From contig JADMJV010000095.1 in the NCBI GenBank assembly GCA_018780265.1, positions 1 through 35,833 on the forward strand: a stretch of 35,833 nt of DNA, written 5' to 3'. Position numbers and translations under genes: made by a program. Positions within the stretch are counted from its first letter, which is position 1. Each line of letters begins with the position of its first letter. Below are positions 7,737 to 15,773 of the stretch, piece after piece. Below the pieces are notes generated by a model. The model was not told the DNA's origin. It worked only from the letters and a program-made list of their open reading frames with translations, and made no database searches. The DNA comes from a bacterium (GTDB taxonomy: Bacteria; Vulcanimicrobiota; Xenobia; Xenobiales; JADMJV01).

Positions 7737-8930
7737 ATGTCCACCGTTTCAAGTTCAAAAAAGTCGGCTCCGACGCGAACCAGCAAACCCACCACCAGCG
7801 CCAAACGGTCGGCGCCTACCAAGAAGCCGTCCGGGAGCACCCAGGCCAAAGCTCCCAAGGCCAATGACCAGGTGAGGTTGTCTAAGGATGCCGGAGCCCA
7901 GCCACAGCAGGGTCAGGTTCCCAATTTTTCGTCCTGGGCTGCCCCCTCCGCGGTTGCCAGGTCACCCGAACTGAAGCCGTTGACCGGCGATACCCTTAAG
8001 CGCAAGTCGAAGGGGCAGAGCGTCAAGGACTTGCAGAATCACCTCAATCAGGGCGCTAAGAATAAGCTAGAGGTTGACGGAAAGTTTGGACCGCTGACCC
8101 AGAAGGCTGTGCGCAAGTTTCAGAAGCAGCACAATCTGACCGTCGACGGCAAGGTAGGACCGGAAACCATGGCCGCTCTCAACAAGGGCTTGAAGCCCGC
8201 CGAAGCGCCCAAGCCGACCGAGGCTCCCAAAACGGCGGAAGAGCCCAAGCCGACTGAGGCTCCCAAGAAGGCGGAAGAGCCCAAGCCAACCGAGGTTCCC
8301 AAGAAGAGCGATGCTCCTAAAAAAGCCGAAGGCATTCCTCAACTGGCCGACAAGAAACTGAGCACGCAAGAGAAGTTTGACCACTACAAAGCCATGGTTG
8401 AGGCAGCCGGCGGCAAGGTGGACACACAGCGCCCTACTGTTCTCGGCTTGCGCGGACTGGGTATCGACGGAAAGCGTCACGATTCGGGCAAAAATACCGG
8501 GTCGGGCGATGACACCTTCGTGGTGCTCGGGCACGACAAAAAGGGCAATCCTACCGTCACCGAGCTGAAGGGAGCCACCCATGCGGCCGTCAAACGGGGC
8601 AGCGTGGCCGGCGGAGTGGCCCAGTTGCGGCCGGGGAATTACGACGTATCTCGGCGTCACGATTACAAGGGGCATGACGCCTGGGCCGTAAATGGGGGAG
8701 GCAATGTGCCCGTCTATCGGGACCGCAATCGCGATGGTCAGATTTCCGATGCCGAGAAGGCACACGCGGTGGCCAATAATACAAAAGGTGACGGCATTCT
8801 GTTCCATTTCGATCGCGGCGTATCGATCGGTTGCCAGACTTTGCCCGTCGATCAACTTGGCGCTCTCAACAAGGCCGTGGGCGGAGGCAACTTCCGCTAC
8901 ACCTTGCTCGACGCCAATAGGCCCCAGTAA
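7737..8930 (+). CDS. Peptidoglycan-binding protein with C-terminal L,D-transpeptidase-like domain
   Basis: 397 aa from ATG 7737, preceded by GGAGG with 5 nt spacing; this start is preferred over the longer frame from 7629. The N-terminal 80 residues are Ser/Lys/Pro-rich and disordered. Residues about 85-152 are a PG_binding_1 domain (SVKDLQNHLN, VDGKFGPLTQKAVRKFQ, VDGKVGPETMAAL). A Pro/Glu/Lys repeat linker covers 153-199. The C-terminal domain (209-397) ends with a catalytic-type arrangement of His357, Ser363 and Gly-Cys366 (FHFDRGVSIGCQTLP), resembling L,D-transpeptidase or related Cys peptidase-like domains. An EF-hand-like loop, DRNRDGQISDAEK, sits at 328-340. No classical signal peptide is seen, so how it reaches the wall is unclear. 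Cross-linking activity is inferred only. Confidence 0.8.
   Translation: MSTVSSSKKSAPTRTSKPTTSAKRSAPTKKPSGSTQAKAPKANDQVRLSKDAGAQPQQGQVPNFSSWAAPSAVARSPELKPLTGDTLKRKSKGQSVKDLQNHLNQGAKNKLEVDGKFGPLTQKAVRKFQKQHNLTVDGKVGPETMAALNKGLKPAEAPKPTEAPKTAEEPKPTEAPKKAEEPKPTEVPKKSDAPKKAEGIPQLADKKLSTQEKFDHYKAMVEAAGGKVDTQRPTVLGLRGLGIDGKRHDSGKNTGSGDDTFVVLGHDKKGNPTVTELKGATHAAVKRGSVAGGVAQLRPGNYDVSRRHDYKGHDAWAVNGGGNVPVYRDRNRDGQISDAEKAHAVANNTKGDGILFHFDRGVSIGCQTLPVDQLGALNKAVGGGNFRYTLLDANRPQ
8208..8315 (+). repeat. Three tandem 36-bp coding repeats (Pro/Glu/Lys linker)
   Basis: Units at 8208-8243, 8244-8279 and 8280-8315 each encode a 12-residue motif of the form PKPTEAPKxAEE; the third is diverged at its end. The in-frame repeat forms the extended linker between the peptidoglycan-binding domain and the catalytic-like domain. 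The number of units could vary between strains. Confidence 0.8.
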
Positions 8931-8942
8931 ATCCCTTCGGGC

Positions 8943-9443
8943 ATGAATGTACCCTATGTGTCAGTCTGGGGCATTGCGCTATTGCTGGTGGCCGGTGGAT
9001 GGGCTGAGAGTCCTCGCGACTATGCTGCCCGCGTTGATGCCATTCTCAGTCAGCAACTGTCCCAATCCGATTCGGACGCTCACGGCCCCTACTGGTGTAC
9101 TGAGATTCACGTGAATTCGAAAGACCATCCCTGGCCGGCGGTCGGTATTTACCGTCTTGATTACCAATTTTACTTTGACCGCGACGAAGGCGACGCCAGG
9201 CGCGATCCCAATCCCTATCCAGATCGCCTCATCAAAGTGGTGGGTCGCCGTCACGCCAGTGATCGTTGGGAACAACGCGAAGTCTGGTTCCGTGAGGGTC
9301 TACCCGTCTATTTCAGGCTCTCCAGTCCCGCCGGCGTGACCCCTCAGGACCTGACCGGGCCTACCACCCCTCGCCTCCAGCAAGCGAAACGTGAAGCCGT
9401 TGAGATCCACCGCATCTTCCGCGGCCTGGGGAGTTTGCCCTAA
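8943..9443 (+). CDS. Small exported hypothetical protein, 166 aa
   Basis: Residues 1-21 (MNVPYVSVWGIALLLVAGGW, then AES) look like a signal peptide with cleavage near Ala21. The mature part is hydrophilic, with many aromatic and charged residues, one Cys (YWCTEIH) and predicted strands (VGIYRLDYQFYFDRDEGD), ending in a helix. No known family was recognised. It starts 12 nt after the stop of the peptidoglycan-binding protein gene, so the two are probably co-transcribed and may act together outside the membrane. Confidence 0.7.
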   Translation: MNVPYVSVWGIALLLVAGGWAESPRDYAARVDAILSQQLSQSDSDAHGPYWCTEIHVNSKDHPWPAVGIYRLDYQFYFDRDEGDARRDPNPYPDRLIKVVGRRHASDRWEQREVWFREGLPVYFRLSSPAGVTPQDLTGPTTPRLQQAKREAVEIHRIFRGLGSLP

Positions 9444-9646
9444 GCTCATATCAGTGGGCGCGGCCAGTGTTGCACGTCCTCACGCCGCATCCTTGCCCCG
9501 CGTGACGGTGGCGCCGTAGTGGTCCTTGCCGTCCCGGGTCGGGTCCGCTGGCGCTTGACCCCGGGTTTGTCCAATCCTTCGGCTGGGGGGATGAGCCTCG
9601 AACAGTAGGAAAAGGTTGATTGATTCCGCTGAGGTAATTGGGAAGC

Positions 9647-10624
9647 ATGCAAGATCTACAACGTCGGCTTTTGATGGGCGAAGAAGGGCGCATCCATTTG
9701 CTGCGCACCTGCTGCACCAGTGAAGAAGGGCGCCAGTGGTGTCGTCAACGGTTTACAGTCTACGAGGTGCTGGACTGGATGTGGAAGGAAGGGCAAGGGG
9801 ACCAGCATCTTTTGGAGGTCTGGCCTCAAGAACCGGCCCAGGCTCCTCTCTTGCAGGCCTTGCTGCCGGAGGGCTTTCAATCCACCCGTTTGGCTCAATT
9901 GCTGTTTCCGACTCCCGGTAGTTACCGACTGGATGATCGGGGGATCAGTGGTCCCGTCTCGCGGGCCATTCCCCCGGAGTTGCACCTCTTGTTGCGGCGA
10001 AGAGTGCGCGACATCAAGCCGCCCGCCGGTTACCGATGGCGCGAGACGGCCCGGTCCCTTGACTTGATTCCTGACCACGTCGGCGTTCCACGCATCTCAC
10101 TTTCACAGCATGTGCTGGAAGAGTCAGGTGCCGATGTGGTGGCCTACGGCGCTAAGGACAATGGTGAGATGGGGGGAGGAGCGTCGGGGGCACTTTTGGT
10201 GGCGGCAGGTCCCCAGTTGGAGGAGGCCTCGCGGGCCGAACTGGCGCGCTCGGACAAGGAGATTGGCGAAGTCTACATCACCCCTGCCTTTGGCCGCCTG
10301 CTAAAATCGGGCACCCGCTGGGTTTGCCACATTATTAGCATTCTCAAATACACCGATCAGGGAGCCTGGTGCCCCCGCCCCGAGTTGCTGGAAGTGGGCG
10401 TAGCGCGCGCGCTGGCTCTGGCAGAGGATCGCAAGGCGCTGACGGTGGCCATCTCGGCCCTGGGAACGGGCGAAGGACGTGTCGCTCCAGAATTGTGTGC
10501 CCGGCTGATGATTGGGGCCGCCCGCAAGTACCTGAGCGAGCACCCCGAAAGCCCCTTGAAAGTGACCTTCTGTCTGCCCACCGAGCGGGACTATCAGGCC
10601 TTCGAGCGCACTCTCTCCGATTGA
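9647..10624 (+). CDS. Macro-domain protein with an unassigned N-terminal domain
   Basis: 325 aa from ATG 9647 (an in-frame TTG at 9638 adds three residues). The C-terminal half, about residues 155-322, reads as a macro (ADP-ribose-binding) domain: a first strand and loop near ADVVAYGAKDNGEMGGG, a Gly-rich GASGALLVAAGPQLEEASRAEL, the helix/strand with GEVYITPAFGRL, and a late phosphate-loop-like VAISALGTGEGRV. Such domains bind or hydrolyse ADP-ribose derivatives. The N-terminal 150 residues, with Cys-Cys at 22-23 and LLLRRRVRDIKPP near 124, match nothing I know. The stop lies only 4 nt from the stop of the convergent kinase gene, so transcripts probably overlap. Confidence 0.8.
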   Translation: MQDLQRRLLMGEEGRIHLLRTCCTSEEGRQWCRQRFTVYEVLDWMWKEGQGDQHLLEVWPQEPAQAPLLQALLPEGFQSTRLAQLLFPTPGSYRLDDRGISGPVSRAIPPELHLLLRRRVRDIKPPAGYRWRETARSLDLIPDHVGVPRISLSQHVLEESGADVVAYGAKDNGEMGGGASGALLVAAGPQLEEASRAELARSDKEIGEVYITPAFGRLLKSGTRWVCHIISILKYTDQGAWCPRPELLEVGVARALALAEDRKALTVAISALGTGEGRVAPELCARLMIGAARKYLSEHPESPLKVTFCLPTERDYQAFERTLSD

Positions 10625-10628
10625 CACT

Positions 10629-12200
10629 TTAAGGTTTTAGGTGGGCCTTCTTGGCCACGGATTGTACTTCTTCCATGACCAGAAATGTTTGTTGTTGGGC
10701 CTGGGTAAGGGCTGCCTGCAGGGCGCGCACCTGACCTTGAAGTTCCCGAGCCGTTTGCTGAAATCGTCGCATTTTGTGTAGCCCGGGGGGCCCCGACCTG
10801 GCGCTTTGCAGGCTGGTTTGACCTTGCTGACACAAGCCTTCCGCCTGGTCAAGGCATTGTTGGCACAGGTCGTAATTTCGGTGCATCAGGCCTTGAAGGC
10901 GTCTGGCGGGGGCCGGAGTGGCGACCTCTGCCAACCGCTGACGGCTATCTACCAACAGCTTTTTGAGTTGCTGCAGCTTTCCCAGCACCGCCCTAAGGGT
11001 ATTCTCTCCCTCGCCTGGACGCACTTCTTGGGAAATCTCCGTCAGCCCGGCTTGCGCCTGCTGTCCAAGCTGTTGTACCACCTTCAGCTCTGCGCCAATG
11101 GCCGCCAGGTAATCGGTCAATGGGGTTTGATCTTGCTCTGCCGGAGTTGGGGCGGCTTCCGGCAACTGAGGACTGGCGATCGGTGTGGCCCGTGGGGTCG
11201 CCAGCGTGGCCACGGTTTGCACAGCCACCTGAGGTGGACTGGTTGCCGACGCCTGCGGATTGACGGCGGGTCGGTGGCGGCCAACCACGACCCCTACCCC
11301 CGCCGCCAGCAGTAAGGCCAATATGGCGCCCAGCTTTTGCATCCCGTGCGAGGTCTGGGTTGGACCCGTGATCGGCGCTACGGTTTGGGTCAGTGGGGTC
11401 GTGTTGTTGACCCAGGCCCCCAGCGCCTCCGCCATTTGACGTGCCGAGCGAAAGCGGTGATCCATGGTAGGCTGAGTGGCCCGCTCCACAATTTCAGCCA
11501 GCCCAGGACGCAGCCCTGATCGTTGGATCCGGTGTCCCTGCAAAAGGTTGGGTTGAGGGATTTTGCCGGTGAGCAGGTGCTCCAGGGTTACCCCTACGGA
11601 GTAGAGGTCCGACCGGGGCTCCGATTTTCCCATCATCTGCTCGGGCGCGGAGTAGCCCATGGTGCCAACCATGGTTTGAGTTTTGAGTCCTTGGACCTGG
11701 CGGGCCAGGCCAAAATCCACCAGTTTGATCATACCGCTGCGGCGGTCCCGCAAAATGTTGGCGGGTTTGATGTCCCGGTGAATGATAGGGGGATCATGGC
11801 TGTGCAGGTAGACCAGGGCGTCCAGCAGTTGGAGCATGTCTTGAGCCACCAACTCTGGATGCAAAGGCTGGTTGCTCTCCATCACCTCTTCTAATAGACT
11901 CTTCCCCTGGATCAGGTCCATCACGATATACACGTTGGAATTGAGGGTCAAATAGTCGCGCACTTTGGGGATGGCCGGGTGGTCCAGTCCGGACAGGGCT
12001 TTCATCTCTTCGTAAAAGCGGGCCTGAATGTAGTCGGCGTCCTGTCCGCTTTTGGCTTCGTCGAGAATCTCTTTGATAGCGCAAGGCGAGTCGGCTAACT
12101 TGCCGTCGATGGCCTCGTATACCGAGCCCATTCCTCCGCTTTTTATGATGCGTACCACGCGGTAGCGGTCCTGTAGGACTTGACCCGGCGCCAAAGACAT
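10629..12200 (-). CDS. Transmembrane serine/threonine protein kinase (PknB type)
   Basis: 523 aa from ATG 12200, which directly precedes the kinase fold. The kinase domain spans about 13-262: Gly-loop SGGMGSVYEA (21-30), Lys43 in CAIKEI, HRDIKPANIL (141-150), DFGLAR (162-167), GTMGYSAPEQ (179-188) and SDLYSVGVTLEHLLTG. Catalytic Lys, Asp and Mg-binding residues are all present. The usual first Gly of the Gly-loop is Lys20 (KSGGMG). A membrane helix follows at about 288-307. The C-terminal 210 residues are a Pro/Ala/Thr-rich stretch and then Gln/Leu-rich coiled coil, instead of PASTA repeats. The extracytoplasmic coiled coil may sense or dimerise, which is inference. Tail-to-tail with the macro-domain gene. 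Confidence 0.93.
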   Translation of the reverse strand: MSLAPGQVLQDRYRVVRIIKSGGMGSVYEAIDGKLADSPCAIKEILDEAKSGQDADYIQARFYEEMKALSGLDHPAIPKVRDYLTLNSNVYIVMDLIQGKSLLEEVMESNQPLHPELVAQDMLQLLDALVYLHSHDPPIIHRDIKPANILRDRRSGMIKLVDFGLARQVQGLKTQTMVGTMGYSAPEQMMGKSEPRSDLYSVGVTLEHLLTGKIPQPNLLQGHRIQRSGLRPGLAEIVERATQPTMDHRFRSARQMAEALGAWVNNTTPLTQTVAPITGPTQTSHGMQKLGAILALLLAAGVGVVVGRHRPAVNPQASATSPPQVAVQTVATLATPRATPIASPQLPEAAPTPAEQDQTPLTDYLAAIGAELKVVQQLGQQAQAGLTEISQEVRPGEGENTLRAVLGKLQQLKKLLVDSRQRLAEVATPAPARRLQGLMHRNYDLCQQCLDQAEGLCQQGQTSLQSARSGPPGLHKMRRFQQTARELQGQVRALQAALTQAQQQTFLVMEEVQSVAKKAHLKP

Positions 12201-12260
12201 ACCTGGCCCTTCGAGAGTTTTGCGCCCAGGCCTTTGGGAGGCGGTGCGCGAACAGACTGC

Positions 12261-12314
12261 TCCCTGGCGGTGATCGACACCGGGTTCGTCGCGCCAGTCA
12301 GCGATTGCCAGGGA
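12261..12314. repeat. Inverted repeat upstream of msrA
   Basis: TCCCTGGC at 12261-12268 is exactly complementary to GCCAGGGA at 12307-12314 with a 38-nt spacer. It lies in the divergent region between the kinase (starts 12200) and msrA (starts 12346), so it could be part of the msrA leader or a two-site operator. An 8-bp match over this span can also occur by chance. Confidence 0.3.
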
Positions 12315-12345
12315 ACCAAGTCCAGGCGAGAAGCATTGGAGAGGT

Positions 12346-13086
12346 ATGCGCAAAAATCTCGCTTTCCTGATCGCCTTCCTGGCCACTTTTGGGATCGGAG
12401 GAATGACCTTGTTCCGTCATCCACATCCTCCGGGAGGATTGGCGGCCCGCCCGCTCCCTCCCCTCGAGCGTCAACAACCTGCTCACTACGAGACGGCCAC
12501 CTTCGCTTTAGGCTGATTTTGGGGTCCGGACTCCCAGTTTGGGGGTCTCCAAGGAGTGATTCGCACCCGCGTGGGTTATTGCGGAGGGAGTAAGGCCAAC
12601 CCGACCTACCACAACCTGGGGGATCACAGTGAAGCCATTCAGATCGACTTCGACCCGGCTCAGATCAGCTACCCGGAGTTGCTGTCACAGGCCCTGGCGC
12701 AAGGCAATTTTGCCGGTTCCAGTTTCAGCAGACAGTACCGCAGCGTGGTCTTTTATCACACGCCGGCCCAGCACCGGGCGGCTGAAAAGCTGGGCATTCG
12801 TTTGCTGGAGCCGGTGGGAACCTTCACCCGGGCCGAGGACTATCACCAGAAATATTACCTCCAGCAATCCACTGTGGTGAAAGACTTTTACGCCATGTTT
12901 CCCACCAATCAGGCCTTCACCGATTCTACCGCGGTCACCATTGCCAACGGCATCGCCGGTGGACACGTGGACCGAGAACGCGTAAAAGCCCTGCTGCCGG
13001 TCCTTGGGGTCAGCGAAAATACCGGCCAGGCACTGCTGCGCCTGGCCGGCACCTCCGGTCCTGGTTGCGCCCGGCCCAGTCCTTAA
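12346..13086 (+). CDS. msrA: Selenocysteine-containing peptide methionine sulfoxide reductase MsrA, membrane-anchored
   Basis: 246 aa read through an in-frame TGA at 12514-12516 as selenocysteine 57. The ATG at 12346 has GGAGAGG just upstream. Residues 4-22 are hydrophobic (signal anchor), so the enzyme faces the outside. The core begins ETATFALG-Sec-FWGPDSQF, matching the MsrA motif GCFWG with Sec exactly at the catalytic Cys. It continues with TRVGYCGG, PTYHNLGDHSEAIQIDFDP (the short-loop subfamily seen in insect MsrA), GNFAGSSFSRQYRSVVFY and YHQKYYLQ. MsrA reduces methionine-S-sulfoxide in proteins. If translation began at GTG 12556 instead, the catalytic residue would be absent, so readthrough is the sensible reading. 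Candidate resolving Cys residues are in GYCGG and near the C-terminus (GPGC). A 40-nt gap separates it from the methyltransferase gene. Confidence 0.9.
12514..12548 (+). promoter_or_regulatory. UGA selenocysteine codon and candidate bacterial SECIS hairpin
   Basis: The recoded TGA is at 12514-12516. Downstream, GGACTCCCA (12528-12536) can pair with TGGGGGTCT (12540-12548) in nine pairs including G-U, leaving apical loop GTT at 12537-12539. Counting the U of UGA as 1, the loop is at 24-26; in E. coli fdhF the loop bases recognised by SelB are at 23-24. A competing hairpin (GGGGT/ACTCC around CCGG, 12521-12534) is possible. Position and loop G-U fit a SECIS; binding is not shown. Confidence 0.6.
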
Positions 13087-13126
13087 TAACCAGGGATTGC
13101 ACCTGGTTCTGCGAACGCGGGGCCCT

Positions 13127-14266
13127 ATGCAACATTCTTTTGTGGCCAGCTGCGCTTTCGGCCTGGAGGCGGTTCTCGCTCGTGAACTGCGCGCCCTCGA
13201 CTTGCAGGAGGTGCGCGCGGAGAACGGGCAGGTGCACTTCAAAGGGGATTTTTTGGCCATGGCCAGGGCCAACCTCTGGGCCCGCACGGCCGACCGAATC
13301 TGGTTGCGGGTAGGCCAGTTTCCGGCCACAACTTTTGAAGATCTTTTTCAGGGCACTCGAGCGCTACCCTGGCCCGACCTGATGCCCGAGGATGCCAATT
13401 TTCCGGTCGAAGGCCTGAGTCACGGTTCCCAGTTGAGCAGCGTGCCCGCCTGCCAGTCGATCGTGAAGAAGGCCGCTGTGGAGGCCATGGCGGCTCGTTA
13501 CAAACGGAAAATTTTTGCCGAAGATGGTCCCCGCTTTCCCATTCGGGTGGCTCTTTCGAAAGATCTGGCCACCGTCAGCCTGGATACCAGCGGAGTGGGC
13601 CTGCACAAGCGTGGCTACCGACTGCTCACCACCGAGGCGCCTATCCGGGAGACGTTGGCGGCAGGTATGGTTTTGCTCAGCTATTGGAGCCCGAACCGAC
13701 TGTTGGTGGATCCCTTCTGTGGCAGCGGGACGATTTTGCTGGAAGCCGCCATGATCGGCCTCCATCAGGCGCCGGGTTGGCAGCGCGAATTTGCAGCCGA
13801 AAAATGGCCGGCTGTGGGCGATCAGGTCTGGCAAGTGGCCCGCCAGGAGGTGGCAGATCGCTTTGACCGCACTACCAAGTTGAGAATCTCGGGCTCGGAT
13901 GGAGACGACCAGGCCATTCGTCTGGCCAACCAGAACCTGCAACGCAGCGGATTGGAGCAGCGTGGCATTACCTTGCGCACCCGCCCCCTGGCCCAACTGG
14001 CTACCGAGACGGAGTATGGCGTGCTGATTACCAACCCGCCCTACGGAGAGCGCCTGTCGGACAAACAGGAGGTGGAGCGACTTTACACCCAGTTTGGAAA
14101 TATCGTACGTCCCTGGTTAAGCACCTGGTCTGCCTACATCATCACCAACCATCCCGAATTTGTGAGCTGTTTTGGGGCGGAACCCCAAAAGCGTCGTAAG
14201 CTTTACAATGGAATGATTGAATGTAGCTTCCACCAATACTTAGGGCCGCGCCCCCCCGCGCCCTGA
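13127..14266 (+). CDS. THUMP-domain class I rRNA N2-guanine methyltransferase (RlmL/YpsC type)
   Basis: 379 aa from ATG 13127, where the conserved N-terminus (FVASCAFGLEAVLARELRAL) begins. The N-terminal ferredoxin-like plus THUMP region spans about 1-155. SAM-binding motif I is DPFCGSGT at 195-202 and the catalytic N-methyltransferase motif IV is NPPY at 303-306 (ITNPPYGERL). These are the hallmarks of RlmL-type enzymes that make m2G in 23S rRNA helix 74 (position 2445 in E. coli). The protein lacks the RlmK half found in the E. coli fusion, as in Firmicutes YpsC. The end at 14266 is 40 nt from the end of a convergent small gene. Rated secure at the family level; the exact target base is inferred. 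Confidence 0.92.
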   Translation: MQHSFVASCAFGLEAVLARELRALDLQEVRAENGQVHFKGDFLAMARANLWARTADRIWLRVGQFPATTFEDLFQGTRALPWPDLMPEDANFPVEGLSHGSQLSSVPACQSIVKKAAVEAMAARYKRKIFAEDGPRFPIRVALSKDLATVSLDTSGVGLHKRGYRLLTTEAPIRETLAAGMVLLSYWSPNRLLVDPFCGSGTILLEAAMIGLHQAPGWQREFAAEKWPAVGDQVWQVARQEVADRFDRTTKLRISGSDGDDQAIRLANQNLQRSGLEQRGITLRTRPLAQLATETEYGVLITNPPYGERLSDKQEVERLYTQFGNIVRPWLSTWSAYIITNHPEFVSCFGAEPQKRRKLYNGMIECSFHQYLGPRPPAP

Positions 14267-14306
14267 GCCGCCTGCAGAGTAGCTCAAGGCGTTGGTCATC
14301 CTGGAC

Positions 14307-14540
14307 CTATCCGGGCTCGGTATCTTTGATCACTTTGTGATCAGGCCAGATAGTTTTGGCCAGGTGCAAAAAGCTATCCTTGCGTTTGTGGGCGTAGGCC
14401 GCGGCAACACCGGGAGGGGCGCCGAACTGGCCCTCACGAGGCTGACGAAAAGCTGTCACAGCGGCGTCATCGCCTTTGATGTGCTTGCCGCTTTTCCACT
14501 TTAGCATTCCGTCAGGTGTATTTAGTTCGATCATGGGCAT
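14307..14540 (-). CDS. Small hypothetical protein, 77 aa
   Basis: ATG at 14540 follows a good Shine-Dalgarno (GGAAGGA, about 3 nt spacing). The protein starts MPMIELNTPDGMLKWKSGKH and contains a Gly/Pro stretch (GQFGAPPGVAAAYAHKRKD) and a basic helix. It has no signal peptide or membrane segment. The family is not recognised. It converges on the RlmL-like gene and is divergent from the GDSL/SGNH gene at 14704. A longer frame begins at 14585 but lacks its own ribosome-binding signal. Confidence 0.65.
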   Translation of the reverse strand: MPMIELNTPDGMLKWKSGKHIKGDDAAVTAFRQPREGQFGAPPGVAAAYAHKRKDSFLHLAKTIWPDHKVIKDTEPG

Positions 14541-14703
14541 AATTCCTTCCCTGAGTGCGACGTAGGTCGGACTCCCGTGACTCACTCAGAGACTGAAGCG
14601 TGAAACGGCTCCTTTGAATCTTTCGGGAGATGGTCGAGTCATCCTTTGTTGGCTCTGCGCAGGCGGCACAGGGTCCCCCGGGGGGGGTGGAGAACGGCCC
14701 TCC

Positions 14704-15723
14704 ATGAAATTGCGTGGCGTCTTTCTGCGACTCAGTTTGGTGGCTATCGGGCTGCTGGGCGGAGCGCTGACACTGGAGTTTGGCTTGCGTTGCCGCACGG
14801 CCTTTGACAATTACCGGGTAGAGAAGGCCGACTTGGGACCCAAGCCCACCGGCACGGTGCAGGCCGGACAGATCGTGCGCTTCAGTCAGAACCGAAAAAT
14901 GGTCTACGATTTGCGACCCAATCTGGACGTCGAGTTTATGGGCGCGGCCGTGAAGACCAACAGCGAAGGTTTTCGCGACAGGAACCATTCCCTGGCCAAG
15001 CCGCCGGCCGTTCGACGCGCGGTAACGTTGGGCGACTCCTACATGTTCGGCTGGGGAGTTCCCGTGGAGTCGGGCTACGTAGAGGTAGCGGCCCACGCCC
15101 TGCCCAAATGGGAGTTCATCAACCTGGCCCGACCGGGCTATGCAACTGCCCAGGAGTTGGAGTGTTTTCGGGTCTACGGTCTGAAATATGACCCCGACGT
15201 GGTGGTGCTCAACTATATCAGCAACGACACTGAACTACCTTATTATATTCAGAAGGCCCCCACCGACCTCAGCAGTTCGTTTCTGAAGGAATGGATGGAC
15301 GGGCGCTTGCGCACGGATGGTCTGACCAATCCGGCCCCCAAATTCAAAGATGCCAGTAAAAAATTCTGGACTTACGAGGATGACCCGCAGCGGGTCCCGT
15401 CCCAATATCGCGATTTGGTAGGTTGGGGGGCGGTTGAGCGTTCTTTCAAAGAGTTGGCGGAACTGGGTCAGCAACAAGACTTCCGCGTGGTCTTCTTCTG
15501 TTTCCCCCACGCCGACGAAAAGGCCCTGCAATATGCCCGACAGGTTGGCTTTGACATTTGCGACTTCACGCCGCAGTTGCAGCAGTTGATGCAACAGCGA
15601 GGTCTGAAGGATTTTTATGGCTCCGATCTGATGCTCAAGCCCCCGGATACCCATCCTTCGGCCCTGCTCCATAGGGCGGGGGGGGAGTTTTTGGCCGAAT
15701 ACCTGAAAAAACACTTCCCCTGA
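14704..15723 (+). CDS. Membrane-anchored GDSL/SGNH-family protein
   Basis: 339 aa from ATG 14704, the first residue of a classical hydrophobic N-terminus (residues 8-24), so the protein is anchored or exported. The SGNH block I is AVTLGDSYMFGWGV (Ser112 nucleophile). Block III has NDTELPY near residue 180. The C-terminal pair is Asp315-Thr-His317 (PPDTHPS), giving a plausible Ser-Asp-His triad. The family includes esterases and acyl-transferase relatives acting on cell-surface carbohydrate, as in AlgX-like proteins. The natural substrate is unknown. The next gene begins 50 nt downstream, past a weak hairpin (ATCCTG/CAGGAT, 15727-15745). Confidence 0.85.
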   Translation: MKLRGVFLRLSLVAIGLLGGALTLEFGLRCRTAFDNYRVEKADLGPKPTGTVQAGQIVRFSQNRKMVYDLRPNLDVEFMGAAVKTNSEGFRDRNHSLAKPPAVRRAVTLGDSYMFGWGVPVESGYVEVAAHALPKWEFINLARPGYATAQELECFRVYGLKYDPDVVVLNYISNDTELPYYIQKAPTDLSSSFLKEWMDGRLRTDGLTNPAPKFKDASKKFWTYEDDPQRVPSQYRDLVGWGAVERSFKELAELGQQQDFRVVFFCFPHADEKALQYARQVGFDICDFTPQLQQLMQQRGLKDFYGSDLMLKPPDTHPSALLHRAGGEFLAEYLKKHFP

Positions 15724-15773
15724 AATATCCTGACACTGCCAGGATTTTGAGTCTCGTCTACTAAGCAGTCGCC

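Noticed and set aside
12556..13086. MsrA read as starting at GTG 12556
   Set aside because: This omits the catalytic position and conserved ATF-ALG-x-FWG segment that is present in frame upstream of and across the UGA.
15727..15748. Hairpin ATCCTG/CAGGAT after the GDSL/SGNH gene
   Set aside because: Six base pairs followed by only a few T residues is too weak to call a terminator.
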